Shown: positions 32,907 to 42,496 of the stretch, in pieces
How positions within the stretch are numbered: the stretch's first letter is position 1
Layout: every line of letters starts with the position of its first letter
NCBI RefSeq assembly: GCF_038051995.1
Contig: NZ_CP150290.1
Span: 3,896,001-3,960,000 of the forward strand
Direction: 5' to 3'
Length of the DNA stretch: 64,000 nt
DNA from: Paenibacillus sp. FSL H8-0537
GTDB lineage: Bacteria; Bacillota; Bacilli; Paenibacillales; Paenibacillaceae
Notes under the pieces: generated by a model
What the model was told of the DNA's origin: nothing
Databases searched by the model: none
What the model saw: only the letters and a program-made list of their open reading frames with translations
Translations under genes and position numbers: made by a program

Positions 32907-34508
32907 TCACACGTTGCTCTTATAATTATTTTTGAATTCCTGAGGCGATATTCCGGTCTCTTTGGTGAAAATACGATTAAAACTGGAGTAGTTATAATAT
33001 CCGACCAACATGGCAACTTCCCCGATGCTTTTATCCGTATGAATAAGCAGATCCTTCGACATTTCCATTTTTTTATTGATCAAGTATCTGCTGATTGATA
33101 CGCCAACCTCCTTTTTAAAGATCCTTGTTAAATAATCCGCATTTAGATGAACATGATTGGCAATTTGCTCCATCGAAACTTCTTCGGACAAATGAAGTTG
33201 GATGTAAGTCTTCGTCCTCTCAACCGGATTATCGCGATTCGCGTTCGTTTTATCGAAATTCCGCATTAAATCCATGGCGTGATTCACCCAAACAAACAGA
33301 TCGTCCAAAGATTCCGAAGCTCTTTCCAACAACTTAAAGGAACGCTCGTCGCCAAACAGTTCGTTAATAAATACATGACGATCGCTGGCAAAAGCAAAAA
33401 TCAAATAATAAAAATCTCTCGAGAATTTCGTTAGAAAATCACGGTTTATCGTGATCTTCTGTTCCTGCGTGGTCAGCCGCGCAGAAATTTCGATCAGTAC
33501 CTGGTCATACCTTCCTTGTTTTAACCATTCCCTCCACTTGGCTGTTGAATTGTCCGAATAGTCGAGCTCCGCTTTGTGAAAGGTCCATTGATGAAGAAAA
33601 AATACATTGGATTCATAAATGACATTATTGAAATCACCCTCTTGAAGCGATTCAATGATCGCTGGCATGTCGTAAATAGTCTGTTTGAGACCCACATAGC
33701 AGCAGACGATTTCCTTGATATACTTTTCTGCGGCATCGATTAATAGACGACAGCATTCCTCGATTCTCTTATATAAATGCTTTACATCCAAACCTGGGTT
33801 CATTCGGAGCATAACTAGTACAGACGTGTCCGAGAAAGAGATCATATCCTTCTCGGTTTCGTGAATAACGACAAGCTCATCCGCTATGTTTCTGAGCGCA
33901 TATTGCAATAATTTTTGATCGACTTTACTAAATTCCTCCGTCCATTTCTTTGTCACGATCAAGATGGGAAGGTATCCCTTCTCGAGATCGAAATCCAGTC
34001 GTTTCTGACGGAAGTAGTTGGTGAGACTATCCCTGTTCGGCGATATTTCTCCAAGAAAAAAATCTTTCCAGAACTGCTTGACCACCGTTTTCTTATTCTG
34101 AATCCAAGAGTTGCTATTCTCTTTCAAGATGCTCTCTGTATGGATTTTCTCTATGGTATTCGAGAGTACATGCTCTACTTTGGAGTAGTCTAACGGTTTC
34201 AAGATATAATCGAGACTACCTAATCGCATGGCTTCCTGTAGAAAGTGGAAATCCGCATGGCAAGTCATAAAGATGCACTTCACGTTTGGAACATGCTCGT
34301 TGGTCCATTTTAACAACTCGAGCCCCGAGCCCATCGGCATTTCGATATCGCTAAGCAGAATGTCGATCGGATAGTCGCCTAGCCTGCGAATCGCATCCTT
34401 TACATTCGTTGCCGTATAGATGTTCCGGATCTCCAGCTTGTCCCATTGTATTCCATTTTGCACCGCTTCGATCGCGCTTATTTCATCATCAACAATCAGC
34501 ACATTCAT
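32907..34508 (-). CDS. YesN-type response regulator with AraC output domain
   Basis: A 533-residue regulator. N-terminal receiver domain: LIVDDE (Asp7, Asp8), LLSDIEMPMG (phosphoacceptor Asp54), and KPLD (Lys of the signature). A long linker of about 280 residues is followed by a C-terminal AraC HTH (VSMEQIANHVHLNADYLTRI; SIGEVAMLVGYYNYSSFNRI, ending ISPQEFKN). It diverges from the histidine kinase at 34608, an unusual orientation because YesM/YesN pairs are normally co-directional. It likely controls the carbohydrate genes between 36 and 47 kb in response to an extracellular sugar; this role is inferred from position and family. Confidence 0.9.
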   Translation of the reverse strand: MNVLIVDDEISAIEAVQNGIQWDKLEIRNIYTATNVKDAIRRLGDYPIDILLSDIEMPMGSGLELLKWTNEHVPNVKCIFMTCHADFHFLQEAMRLGSLDYILKPLDYSKVEHVLSNTIEKIHTESILKENSNSWIQNKKTVVKQFWKDFFLGEISPNRDSLTNYFRQKRLDFDLEKGYLPILIVTKKWTEEFSKVDQKLLQYALRNIADELVVIHETEKDMISFSDTSVLVMLRMNPGLDVKHLYKRIEECCRLLIDAAEKYIKEIVCCYVGLKQTIYDMPAIIESLQEGDFNNVIYESNVFFLHQWTFHKAELDYSDNSTAKWREWLKQGRYDQVLIEISARLTTQEQKITINRDFLTKFSRDFYYLIFAFASDRHVFINELFGDERSFKLLERASESLDDLFVWVNHAMDLMRNFDKTNANRDNPVERTKTYIQLHLSEEVSMEQIANHVHLNADYLTRIFKKEVGVSISRYLINKKMEMSKDLLIHTDKSIGEVAMLVGYYNYSSFNRIFTKETGISPQEFKNNYKSNV

Positions 34509-34607
34509 ATACGGAATCTCCTCCTGATGCGGACTTGACTTCTATCCTTCCAGACTTATAATGAGTATAACATGATCGGCCTAAATCCTATGTTATGGAG
34601 AACTTAG

Positions 34608-36293
34608 ATGAAACAATTGCTGCATAAGGATGTTTACAATTCGATTTTTTTTAAAATCCTCGCTATTTTTGCTATTTTAATTCCAGTAATCGGAATTTTT
34701 ATCTACAACAATTACCAATCCCGCGACACGCTTGTTAATCAAGTTCAGGATACGCACAAGAACTTGCTGGAGTCCTATTGGTTGCAAATCGACAATCAGC
34801 TTAACAATGCGGCCACCTTCGCTATCAATACCGCCTTGTTCCAGAACGACCCTCAACTTGCTCTAAGCAGCAAGGAATCAGAATCCGTGTTAGCCAAACA
34901 AAGAATTTCTTTGACCCTGTCAGAACAAATCGTCAATATCGGCAATATTATCGATACGCTCTTCGTCTTTACCGACGATGATTTTATACCTGCACACAAA
35001 ATAAGTCTGGAAACTGCGGAACGAAGCGCCGTTAAATCCTACGTCATAGAAATGGCTCCGGAGCTCGAAACGAACGGTATGAAATCGCGGTGGAATATCG
35101 CAAAGATTAATAACCATTTCAGCATGGTGTATATAAGTACTGGCGACAATGGCGTAGTAACCGGTTTTTACGTGAATTTGGACAGGCTGATAAGCCATTA
35201 TACCCCAAACGACAGCCAGATTTCCTTATTATTATTGCGAACTCAGGAAGCAACAACGGTTCGTTCCGAGCATTCGGAAAGCGGCGTTGTCATTACAGTA
35301 TCGTCTCGAGCTGCGCCCATCTCTTTTGTTGAGATCATCCCTTTCGATACCATCTTGAAGTCTTTGCCATTCATGCAGAAATATACGTTGATCGTATCGA
35401 TTATGGTTTTATTGCTTCTGCCCTTCACGTACTTTTTATTGAGAACCATCGTGGTACAACCCATTCAAAAGCTGAATAATGCGATGAAACATATCCAGCG
35501 AGGCGAGCTTCAATTCCGTATTTCTCCCTATCGCGTGTCGAACGAGATTGCCGTCGTCAACCAAACCTTTAACCAGATGATGGATGAGGTTCAGGAATTG
35601 AAAATAAGCGTTTATGAAGAGGAAATCAAGGCCCAGAAATCCCGGCTACGCAATCTTCAAATGCAAATACAGCCGCATTTTATAATCAATTCGTTAAATA
35701 TGGTCTACAATCTATTAGAGAACAATGATCCTCAAACTGCAAAAAAAATGATCGTGCATTCCGTTGATTTCTATCGGTACATGGTAAAGGTGGATATTGA
35801 TCTTGTCCCTCTGTACGAAGAAATCAGACACGTCAATACGTATCTTCAGATACAATCGATCCGTTATAAGAACAAATTCACCTATTCCATCGAAACCAGT
35901 CCGCTAATTGCGGACATGCTCGTGCCGCCCATGCTCATTCAAAACTTCGTGGAAAATTCGATTAAGTATGCCATACAAGCCGATAAAAACATTCATATTT
36001 CGGTCAACGTTGAATCATTCGAAGTCGACTTCTACCCTTATGCCAAGATTATCATTTCCGATACGGGATATGGCTACCCGGATCACCAACTCGAACGGTT
36101 GAATCAAGGCAGAGTCATCATTGACCAAAACGGCGAACATATCGGGATCCGTAACAGCGTGCAGCGCCTTTCCCTATTGTTCGAGGGGAAAGCGAAGTGG
36201 CGCTTCTTCAATCAAAACGGCGCAGTAAGCGAGCTCATTGTTCCCGCCCAATTCACCGAGCAAGTCGATTCCTTTCAGCTAGACGAAGAATAA
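34608..36293 (+). CDS. YesM-type sensor histidine kinase
   Basis: A 561-residue membrane kinase with two transmembrane segments (about 13-34 and 258-281) enclosing an extracellular sensing domain of about 220 residues, a HAMP region (VVQPIQKLNNAMKHIQRGEL), the His_kinase motif LQMQIQPHFIINSLN (phosphorylated His357; relatives usually have QINPHFLFNTL) and an ATPase domain (NFVENSIKYAI; SDTGYGYP). It is the partner of the divergent response regulator at 32907. The promoters of both lie in the 100 bases between them. Confidence 0.9.
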   Translation: MKQLLHKDVYNSIFFKILAIFAILIPVIGIFIYNNYQSRDTLVNQVQDTHKNLLESYWLQIDNQLNNAATFAINTALFQNDPQLALSSKESESVLAKQRISLTLSEQIVNIGNIIDTLFVFTDDDFIPAHKISLETAERSAVKSYVIEMAPELETNGMKSRWNIAKINNHFSMVYISTGDNGVVTGFYVNLDRLISHYTPNDSQISLLLLRTQEATTVRSEHSESGVVITVSSRAAPISFVEIIPFDTILKSLPFMQKYTLIVSIMVLLLLPFTYFLLRTIVVQPIQKLNNAMKHIQRGELQFRISPYRVSNEIAVVNQTFNQMMDEVQELKISVYEEEIKAQKSRLRNLQMQIQPHFIINSLNMVYNLLENNDPQTAKKMIVHSVDFYRYMVKVDIDLVPLYEEIRHVNTYLQIQSIRYKNKFTYSIETSPLIADMLVPPMLIQNFVENSIKYAIQADKNIHISVNVESFEVDFYPYAKIIISDTGYGYPDHQLERLNQGRVIIDQNGEHIGIRNSVQRLSLLFEGKAKWRFFNQNGAVSELIVPAQFTEQVDSFQLDEE

Positions 36294-36318
36294 GCCATTC
36301 CGAGGAATGGCTTTTTTC
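36293..36318 (+). terminator. terminator after the sensor kinase
   Basis: AGCCATTCC pairs with GGAATGGCT, followed by TTTTTC, overlapping the last base of the kinase stop codon. The loop as written is two bases, so the top of the stem must open. Confidence 0.8.
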
Positions 36319-36329
36319 TTGTGAGTCTG

Positions 36330-36939
36330 TTAGGCGTGAATCGAAGCGCCGCCGTCGACATTAAAGGTTTGTCCGGTTATGTGCCTCGAATCATCGCTTG
36401 TCAGGAAAACAACGACCGGCGCGATGTCTTCGTAAGGCTCGCCGGGATTCACGATGTTCACGTTAATATTGTCAGGTCCCCACTCCCGCTCCCGAACCGA
36501 AGTTAATGATCTTACCCCCATTTACCTTCAGGTACGGGTAGCATAGTTTAATCATATTCCATGTCGATAGCAATCACGTACGGTAACTGACATCCAATGT
36601 TTCCAAATCATGCTCGAGGATCGAGTGCGGCGGTTTGATCGCGATGGCCAAATTAATCAAGATGTCGATCCCGCCGAATTTTTCTCCTGCCGAGGAGATA
36701 AAGGACTGGACTTGATCCAGACTAGAGACATCACATGTCGTCGCGACAACAGCAGCTCCTTTGCTCTCGCACATTTTCGCCGTTTCGTTTAAACATTCTT
36801 CATTAATATCGCATAAGGCCAGCATTGCGCCTTCTTCCGCGAAACAAATGGAAATAAACTTGCTGAGCCCACCGCTGGCTCCTGTAATCACGGCAACTTT
36901 CCCGGATAATTTCCCTATTGTGCACCCTCCGATATACAT
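36330..36939 (-). pseudogene. short-chain dehydrogenase/reductase pseudogene with deletions
   Basis: The 5' part (36939-36574) holds an SDR Rossmann start (KLSGKVAVITGASGGLSKFI, CDINEECLNETAKMCE, DVSSLDQVQSF). After a stop at 36574 another frame continues with TWNMIKLCYPYLKVNGGKII and NFGSGAGV. The 3' frame (36521-36330) resumes at REWGPDNINVNIVNPGEPYE and ends ITGQTFNVDGGAS. The segment carrying the catalytic YxxxK, and a second segment after the NP motif, are deleted. It is clearly inactive. It lies directly downstream of the broken GH1 gene and probably belonged to the same operon. Confidence 0.85.
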
Positions 36940-36955
36940 TTATTTGGAAGATTAA

Positions 36956-38220
36956 TTAAATCGATTGGTTTCTCGCGATGCTTCCGAAATGATAGGCGCT
37001 TCTTTTCGGCAGCCGCTTCTGCGTGGATTGATCCACCTCGATCAAGCCGAATCGCTTGGAAAACCCGAGCTGCCATTCAAAGTTATCCAGCAAGGACCAG
37101 TGCATGTAGCCCAGCACGGGTATTCCTTCGGCGATGCAGGCATGTACGCCTTCCAGAGCCCGATCGATGAAGGCAACGCGACGCTCGTCATCGTCCGTTC
37201 CTACGCCGTTCTCCGTCACGATGATTGGTTTGTTCAAATGGTCGTAGGCGTAACGAATGACCGACTCCAAGCCTTGCGGATAAAATTCGTAGCCCATTTG
37301 CGTCATTTCAGCGCCTTCAGGGGCAGGCAGAAGGCCATCGGGCCCAAATACCGAACGCGTAAAATTTTGCAGGCCGAAGTAATCATCTCCCTCAAGATAC
37401 GGTAGGAATTGAAGGAACTCCTCCTCCCATTCGTTCGCGACATGCTCCTCTCCGCCAGGGACGGCTTGGAAATCATGCAGCGATAGGCTCAGCCCGATTC
37501 GCGCTGCCGGACACACTTGGCGGATAGCCTCTCTTGCCTCTGCATGCGCGCGAAAAACGATTTCCATGCCGCGATCGGAACGCGGCGCCAGAAACGTGTG
37601 TATTTCGAGAGGAGATACGCCAAAAGCTTTGCCGAGTTCGCTATAATAGCTTTGATTTCTCGTCATATCCGTATTGATTCCGACTTGGGCTTTCGCCCCC
37701 GACTGATACGATTCCATTATTTTCTTTATTCCGATCGCGATGTTCGCTTCATTGATCGTGCATACATATGGAATGGCATCCCCGAGCTTTGACATGACAT
37801 ACTCGCAATACCGGGCGAATCGCGTAGGCGTCTCCCCGGACTCCCATCCTCCTTTACGAATAAGCCATTGCGGCGATGTAAAATGGTGAAGGGTCACGAT
37901 CGGGGTCAAGTTATATTCTTTGCATGCTTCCAGCACATCCCGGTAATGCTCTACGGCTGCTTCATCGAAGTGGCCTTCCTCTGGTTCGATTCTGGCCCAT
38001 TCAATAGAGAAGCGATAGAATTCAAACCGAGTCCCGCCATTAACCCAATGTCGCCTCGGTACAGACGATAATGGTCAACGGCGCTGCCGGATGGTTCGGC
38101 GAACATACTGTCTTCCAATTTTTCCATCACCCAATAATCGGAATGAACGTTATGTCCTTCTACTTGGTGAGCAGCTGTCGAAGCCCCCCATAAAAAGGAC
38201 TCGGGAAATTTGCGTAACAT
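36956..38220 (-). pseudogene. GH1 beta-glucosidase gene with a single frameshift
   Basis: Family GH1. The start (FPESFLWGASTAAHQVEG) lies in a frame entered at about 38220. After GLGLNS the frame is lost near 38016, and the continuation YRFSIEWARIEPEEGHFDEA runs in the next frame to the stop at 36956. Loss of one T in AATTC-TATCGC explains the break. The 3' part keeps both catalytic glutamates (TINEAN acid/base, where most relatives have NEP; IVTENG nucleophile) and the usual GH1 C-terminus (WSLLDNFEWQLGFSKRFGLI). Apart from this one base the gene looks intact, so the lesion is recent, a sequencing error or phase variation. Confidence 0.85.
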
Positions 38221-38282
38221 ATAGCACTTCTCATCTCTTTCTATTATGGCATCAACATTATTGTTCAATGCTATTTTCTATC

Positions 38283-38909
38283 TTACCTGAGCCTCAGATC
38301 GAGATGCGCAAGAGAAACCGCCATCTTCGCCATCCCGTAGTTGAAAAACTCGGAATCGAGTTCCGAAGTGACCCCTCTGGCAGGCATTTCATCAAATCCA
38401 GGTTTCAACTGCCAAAGAACAACGTCTAAACCTGACATATCCTGACCGCCAAGTGCCCTGAAGAAATGCCCTGCTCCATGGGAGATCGACCTTTAACTTA
38501 TCAAGACGCGAACGGAATTCGCATTCAGGTAATTCACGTAATCGAGCTTAGTCGGCTCTCCGCCATACGGAGTTTCGATGAGCTGGAAGATACGCCAATG
38601 GCCTTCCTGCAAATGGAGCCTGCGAATCTCTTTCGGTACTTCTTTCAAACGCCCTGCAGCATATCCAGTAGGAAAATGTTCATCATCCAGAATCCACACC
38701 CGCATGCCGCGCGTCCTTGCCTCTTCCATGATGACGTCCATATCCGTCCACCATTTCGGACCTAGATAATCCGGATGCGGTCTTGCCTCCATGCAGACCG
38801 CACGAATTCCCGATTCGTGTATGCGAGTGATTTCCTCCCGAAGCACGCTTTCGTCTTCTCCATGCTGCCAGAAGAACGGCAAAATAAAATTATTTTCGTT
38901 TCCCGCCAA
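38283..38909 (-). pseudogene. remnant of a large glycoside hydrolase (GH106-like)
   Basis: The frame 38909-38493 gives the N-terminal 130 residues of a large hydrolase: FILPFFWQHGEDESVLREEI, then IRAVCMEARPHPDYLGPKWW, RTRGMRVWILDDEHFPTGYA. After a stop at 38493 another frame reads FFRALGGQDMSGLDVVLWQL and VTSELDSEFFNYGMAKMAVS, an internal piece of the same family, and stops at 38283. Several hundred residues, including the catalytic region, are missing. The natural start codon is also out of frame. I compare it with GH106-type rhamnosidase-like proteins from memory; the family number is tentative. Confidence 0.65.
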
Positions 38910-38966
38910 GACGTCATGTAATTTTGTGTCATCGTTCCATCACCCTTTTAACGTGTAAGAATGCAG

Positions 38967-38995
38967 TGTCCCGCCAGCTAAACAGCGGCGGGACA
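38967..38995. terminator. strong hairpin after the solute-binding protein gene
   Basis: TGTCCCGCC pairs perfectly with GGCGGGACA around an 11-base loop, 29 bases beyond the stop at 39024 on the minus strand. No T-run follows, so it may protect the 3' end of the binding-protein message rather than terminate transcription. Confidence 0.55.
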
Positions 38996-39023
38996 GCTTC
39001 GGGTCCATTATTTTAAAGATGAC

Positions 39024-40559
39024 TTATTCTTTACTTTCGGCAAGCCAAGCATCAAACTGACGCTGTTTCTCATCCATAACCTTCTGCAAACCTGCAGAGT
39101 ATAGCGCATCGTTAAATTTTTTGACCAGCTCATCAGGATCAACGCTGCCATTGCCGATGATTTTATTATATTGTTCGGTTACCGCATCAAGCGCAGCGAT
39201 TTCCGTCTTTACGGACGTAGGGTCGAACATAAAGCCATACCCTGGCGACTTCGTTGTATTCTCATTCCACTTTTTCATTGCCTTTTTAAATTGATCCGCG
39301 CTCAGTCCAGTAGGTCCTACTAAAGCTTGGCTAAGCGGCATTTTGTTGTAATCGCCGAACATCTGCCAATTGTTATTGTCGTAATTTGCTCTCTTGGTGT
39401 TGTCGATGGTGCCGTCCGCCAACACTTCATAATGTTCCCCTTCAATCCCCAAATTTAGCAAGACTGCCAGCTCCGAGCTGGAGTTTACGAGATTAAGAAA
39501 CTGAATCGCTTTGTCAGGTCGCTTACTGGAAGATGCTACCGACCACAAGAACAACTGTGAATCCGTCGTCTGCTCAACCGGCGGTTTCAAGGCGACCGCC
39601 TTTGTCTCGATCGGTTCAGATAGACCCAGAGATACTCCCACCGAGCCCGCAGCCGTAGCAAACACCTTCCCGCTGTTTAGCAACGCGCTGCCATCTTCTT
39701 GAGATGTGCTGACGTCTTTCGAGATGTACCCTTTCTGGTACCATTCCCGTACTTTCTTCACCGTAGCGGTCCATTCCTGCGACTCGTACAAATTGGTTAC
39801 TTTCGTATCCGTCCCATCCATGAGCACGCCATACTGATTGCCGAGACCGTCTGCATAAACGAAGGTTCCCGCAATGTCGCCAGAAGCTACTTCCGGTGCG
39901 ATCATGGTCATGCCTGGCTCGTTCTCATGCACCGTTGCGAATATGGAATCCATGTCCTCCAAAGTCTTAATTTTCAAGAAATCGATATTGTATTTATCCA
40001 ATATGCTCTTGTTCATATTAATGCCAAACGTAAGTTGCTGATCCATTCTCTGGGGAATCGCGTATTGCCCCCCTTTAAATTGTCCTGCAGGGAGCAGGTC
40101 GCCTACCGTTTCCTGTAACGTCGGTCCCCATTCGGCCAATTCTTCATCAATCGGGCGAATCATCTTATTGTTGGCGAAAGCAGCTAGATACTGATTCCCC
40201 GGCATGAGGAGCATAAGATCCGTTTTCTCGCCGCTGGAAGCTTTAAGCGCATACACGTTCGCCATATTATACAAGCTCACGCCTTCAAGATCGACTTTTG
40301 CATTGATTTCTTTCAATGTAATTTCATTCAATTTCTCTTCGATCTTAGGCAGATCCGGTTGTTCTTGCCCCAGAACCGCGTAGTTGACTTTAATCGTATA
40401 AGGCTCTTCCTCGAAATTGATTTTCCCAGTTCCATCGCCTTCGCTTGCTGCAGGAGCGCTAGGCTTGGTCGTTGCATTTCCGTTGTTGTCATTGCTGCAG
40501 CCGATCACGCCAATCATCATGAAGGAAGCTAATACTGCTAGTAAGATTTTCTTTTTCAA
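39024..40559 (-). CDS. extracellular solute-binding lipoprotein of a sugar ABC transporter
   Basis: Family 1-type (LipO-like) sugar-binding protein of about 511 residues. The lipoprotein signal peptide (KKKILLAVLASFMMIGVIGC) ends in a lipobox Cys at residue 21. I prefer the TTG at 40559 because the ribosome site AGGGGG is only 2 bases from the ATG at 40565 but 8 from the TTG; both give the same mature protein. The body (FNINMNKSILDKYNID-like binding-protein core, FLKIKTLEDMDSIFATVHEN, REWYQKGYISKDVS) matches binding proteins that work with LplB/LplC permeases. It is the third part of the transporter whose permeases are at 44.8-46.7 kb; the ATPase is not encoded here and is presumably the shared MsmX-type. 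Confidence 0.9.
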   Translation of the reverse strand: MKKKILLAVLASFMMIGVIGCSNDNNGNATTKPSAPAASEGDGTGKINFEEEPYTIKVNYAVLGQEQPDLPKIEEKLNEITLKEINAKVDLEGVSLYNMANVYALKASSGEKTDLMLLMPGNQYLAAFANNKMIRPIDEELAEWGPTLQETVGDLLPAGQFKGGQYAIPQRMDQQLTFGINMNKSILDKYNIDFLKIKTLEDMDSIFATVHENEPGMTMIAPEVASGDIAGTFVYADGLGNQYGVLMDGTDTKVTNLYESQEWTATVKKVREWYQKGYISKDVSTSQEDGSALLNSGKVFATAAGSVGVSLGLSEPIETKAVALKPPVEQTTDSQLFLWSVASSSKRPDKAIQFLNLVNSSSELAVLLNLGIEGEHYEVLADGTIDNTKRANYDNNNWQMFGDYNKMPLSQALVGPTGLSADQFKKAMKKWNENTTKSPGYGFMFDPTSVKTEIAALDAVTEQYNKIIGNGSVDPDELVKKFNDALYSAGLQKVMDEKQRQFDAWLAESKE

Positions 40560-40673
40560 TGTCATATCCCCCTTGAATAGATAAGTTCGCTTGCTATCTC
40601 CCTCTATAAATATACAAGAGAGGACTTGGATAACGTTATACGTGTTCCGACTTCATGGATTCCGAAAATCCGA

Positions 40674-42488
40674 CTATTCTATGGCCTGGTATACTTCGCC
40701 TTCCGTAATCCCTCGCTCATTGAAGGCATCCACTCTGAGAAAAACCGGTTGGCCTTTGACTAAGGCCTTGACAGTCAATTGATTTACGCCAAAAATCATA
40801 TGGCTGTGATACAGTTTATCCGGCGCGAATCCCCAGAGCACGTTGTATCCGATCGATTCGTCTTTATCCCACGATACGGAAAGATCAAGCTCGCTTAATT
40901 GTTCGGTTTGGACACCGCTTGTTTGCTCAGGGAGTGCTCCTTCGCCAAGCCCGAACACGCGAAGGCCGGAGATACAGGCCTGTTGGTTGTAAGGGAGTTC
41001 CTTGACCGTACAGCGGATATACCTTGCCTTGAAACCATTTTCATTGACGATGAGATCGTGGGACAGATCGGTATTCGCTTCCGATTTATCCTCAATCATG
41101 AAGTACGATATGCCGTCCACCGAGCCTTCGAGTGTCCATCTGGTGGCATGCTGACGTTCGTCGATGAATCTTCCTTCTTGAATAACGGCTCCTTCGGGTA
41201 GTTCAACGTTCAGTTGGTCATCAGCAAAATTGATTTGTACGGCATGTACAGCGCATACATGGTTCAAATCCACTTCGAGCCATTCTCCGGGAGCGGAAGA
41301 AGCTGCTTTCCACCAGGACTGGATATTCTCATCCGTCGCCTTCCAAGCTTCATTTCCTTCCACTGAGGACGAGGCACTTGCAGACTTGCCATAGGACAAT
41401 AGCATCCACTCCGGATTGCTCCAAGGATTCATTCGCGACTGTTCGAGCTTGAAGGGCCAATCTCCGTAGCGCTGATTGCAATATAACTCGCCATCTTGAT
41501 CGAATCCAGCAGGCCATAACCCCAATCTTCGTTCAAATATATAATTGACGCTGATACGCATCGTTGCGGAATGCCATAAGTTCCCATGCTTATCTTCCAT
41601 GGTCGAACCATGACCGGCTCCTGGAATGAAACCGCCTGGCTTGTAAGAGTAAGGATTGTTGTTCGCCAGCTTAAACGGTCCCAACGGATGATCTGCCACG
41701 TAAACCCCGTCAGCATAGGTATTATACTGAGTTCCCGGAGCTGAATATTGTAAATAATATTTACCGTTATGCTTGTCCATCCATGCTCCTTCGATGTATG
41801 GATCATTGCCTACGGCCAGCCTAAGCACATTTAACTGCTCTTCCGTCATACCGGGATTCATGCTGGCGTACCCTTGAACTATACCATCTATTTCCTCTTG
41901 CGTTTTGGGTATGTGATTCTCGCCATTTCTTTCATAGCCTATAACAGAAGTATTGCCATAAATGAGTGCCAAAGACTCCCCTTTCGGCTTCATATCCTCA
42001 GCATTCAGCTCAACCCCATAGATAGGTGTTTGATTTGAGCATCCCCAATAGAAATAAATTCTGTCATCGTCATCGACGAAAAGATTCGGGTCCCAGAAAG
42101 GGAATGTTCCCTCGATTTCTTCAAAGGAACCGTTAACCGGATCAGTCGTTCTGAAAAAAGAACAATTTTTAGAAATATGCGATGCCGAGAAATAAAGGTA
42201 ATCCCCAATAACCCGCACATCCGGAGCATAGTCGTGAATCGGCAAGCCCTTCAGCGAATGGAAGGCCCAGTCGGTCAGATTATCGCTGACCAGAAACCCC
42301 GCCGTCATCGAGGGGAACAGATAATATTTCTCTTTAAATATCACCATCGACGGATCTGCAGATTCCCGGAAGGTCATCACCCTGCCCATCTGCTCTAAAA
42401 ATTGGTATTTGTATTCCATATTGATCGGATTGCATATATACATGTGTTCGTGCACCTCTTCCTCTATTTGGTTACTTCTGTTTTCCAT
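40674..42488 (-). CDS. GH43 glycosidase with C-terminal discoidin-like domain
   Basis: A 604-residue protein. The N-terminal five-bladed propeller carries the GH43 triad: ADPSM (general base, Asp45), FWDPNLF (pKa modulator, Asp132) and IEGAWM (acid, Glu232). About residues 375-520 form an F5/8C (discoidin, CBM32-like) domain (SASASSSVEGNEAWKATDEN, then WLEVDLN and RYIRCTVKE). The last 90 residues resemble a fibronectin III-like module. No signal peptide, so it should act in the cytoplasm on imported arabino- or xylo-oligosaccharides; the substrate is inferred from the family. AAGGG precedes the ATG. The GH3 gene ends 9 bases upstream, so they form one operon. Confidence 0.9.
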   Translation of the reverse strand: MENRSNQIEEEVHEHMYICNPINMEYKYQFLEQMGRVMTFRESADPSMVIFKEKYYLFPSMTAGFLVSDNLTDWAFHSLKGLPIHDYAPDVRVIGDYLYFSASHISKNCSFFRTTDPVNGSFEEIEGTFPFWDPNLFVDDDDRIYFYWGCSNQTPIYGVELNAEDMKPKGESLALIYGNTSVIGYERNGENHIPKTQEEIDGIVQGYASMNPGMTEEQLNVLRLAVGNDPYIEGAWMDKHNGKYYLQYSAPGTQYNTYADGVYVADHPLGPFKLANNNPYSYKPGGFIPGAGHGSTMEDKHGNLWHSATMRISVNYIFERRLGLWPAGFDQDGELYCNQRYGDWPFKLEQSRMNPWSNPEWMLLSYGKSASASSSVEGNEAWKATDENIQSWWKAASSAPGEWLEVDLNHVCAVHAVQINFADDQLNVELPEGAVIQEGRFIDERQHATRWTLEGSVDGISYFMIEDKSEANTDLSHDLIVNENGFKARYIRCTVKELPYNQQACISGLRVFGLGEGALPEQTSGVQTEQLSELDLSVSWDKDESIGYNVLWGFAPDKLYHSHMIFGVNQLTVKALVKGQPVFLRVDAFNERGITEGEVYQAIE

Positions 42489-42496
42489 TCTTACCC

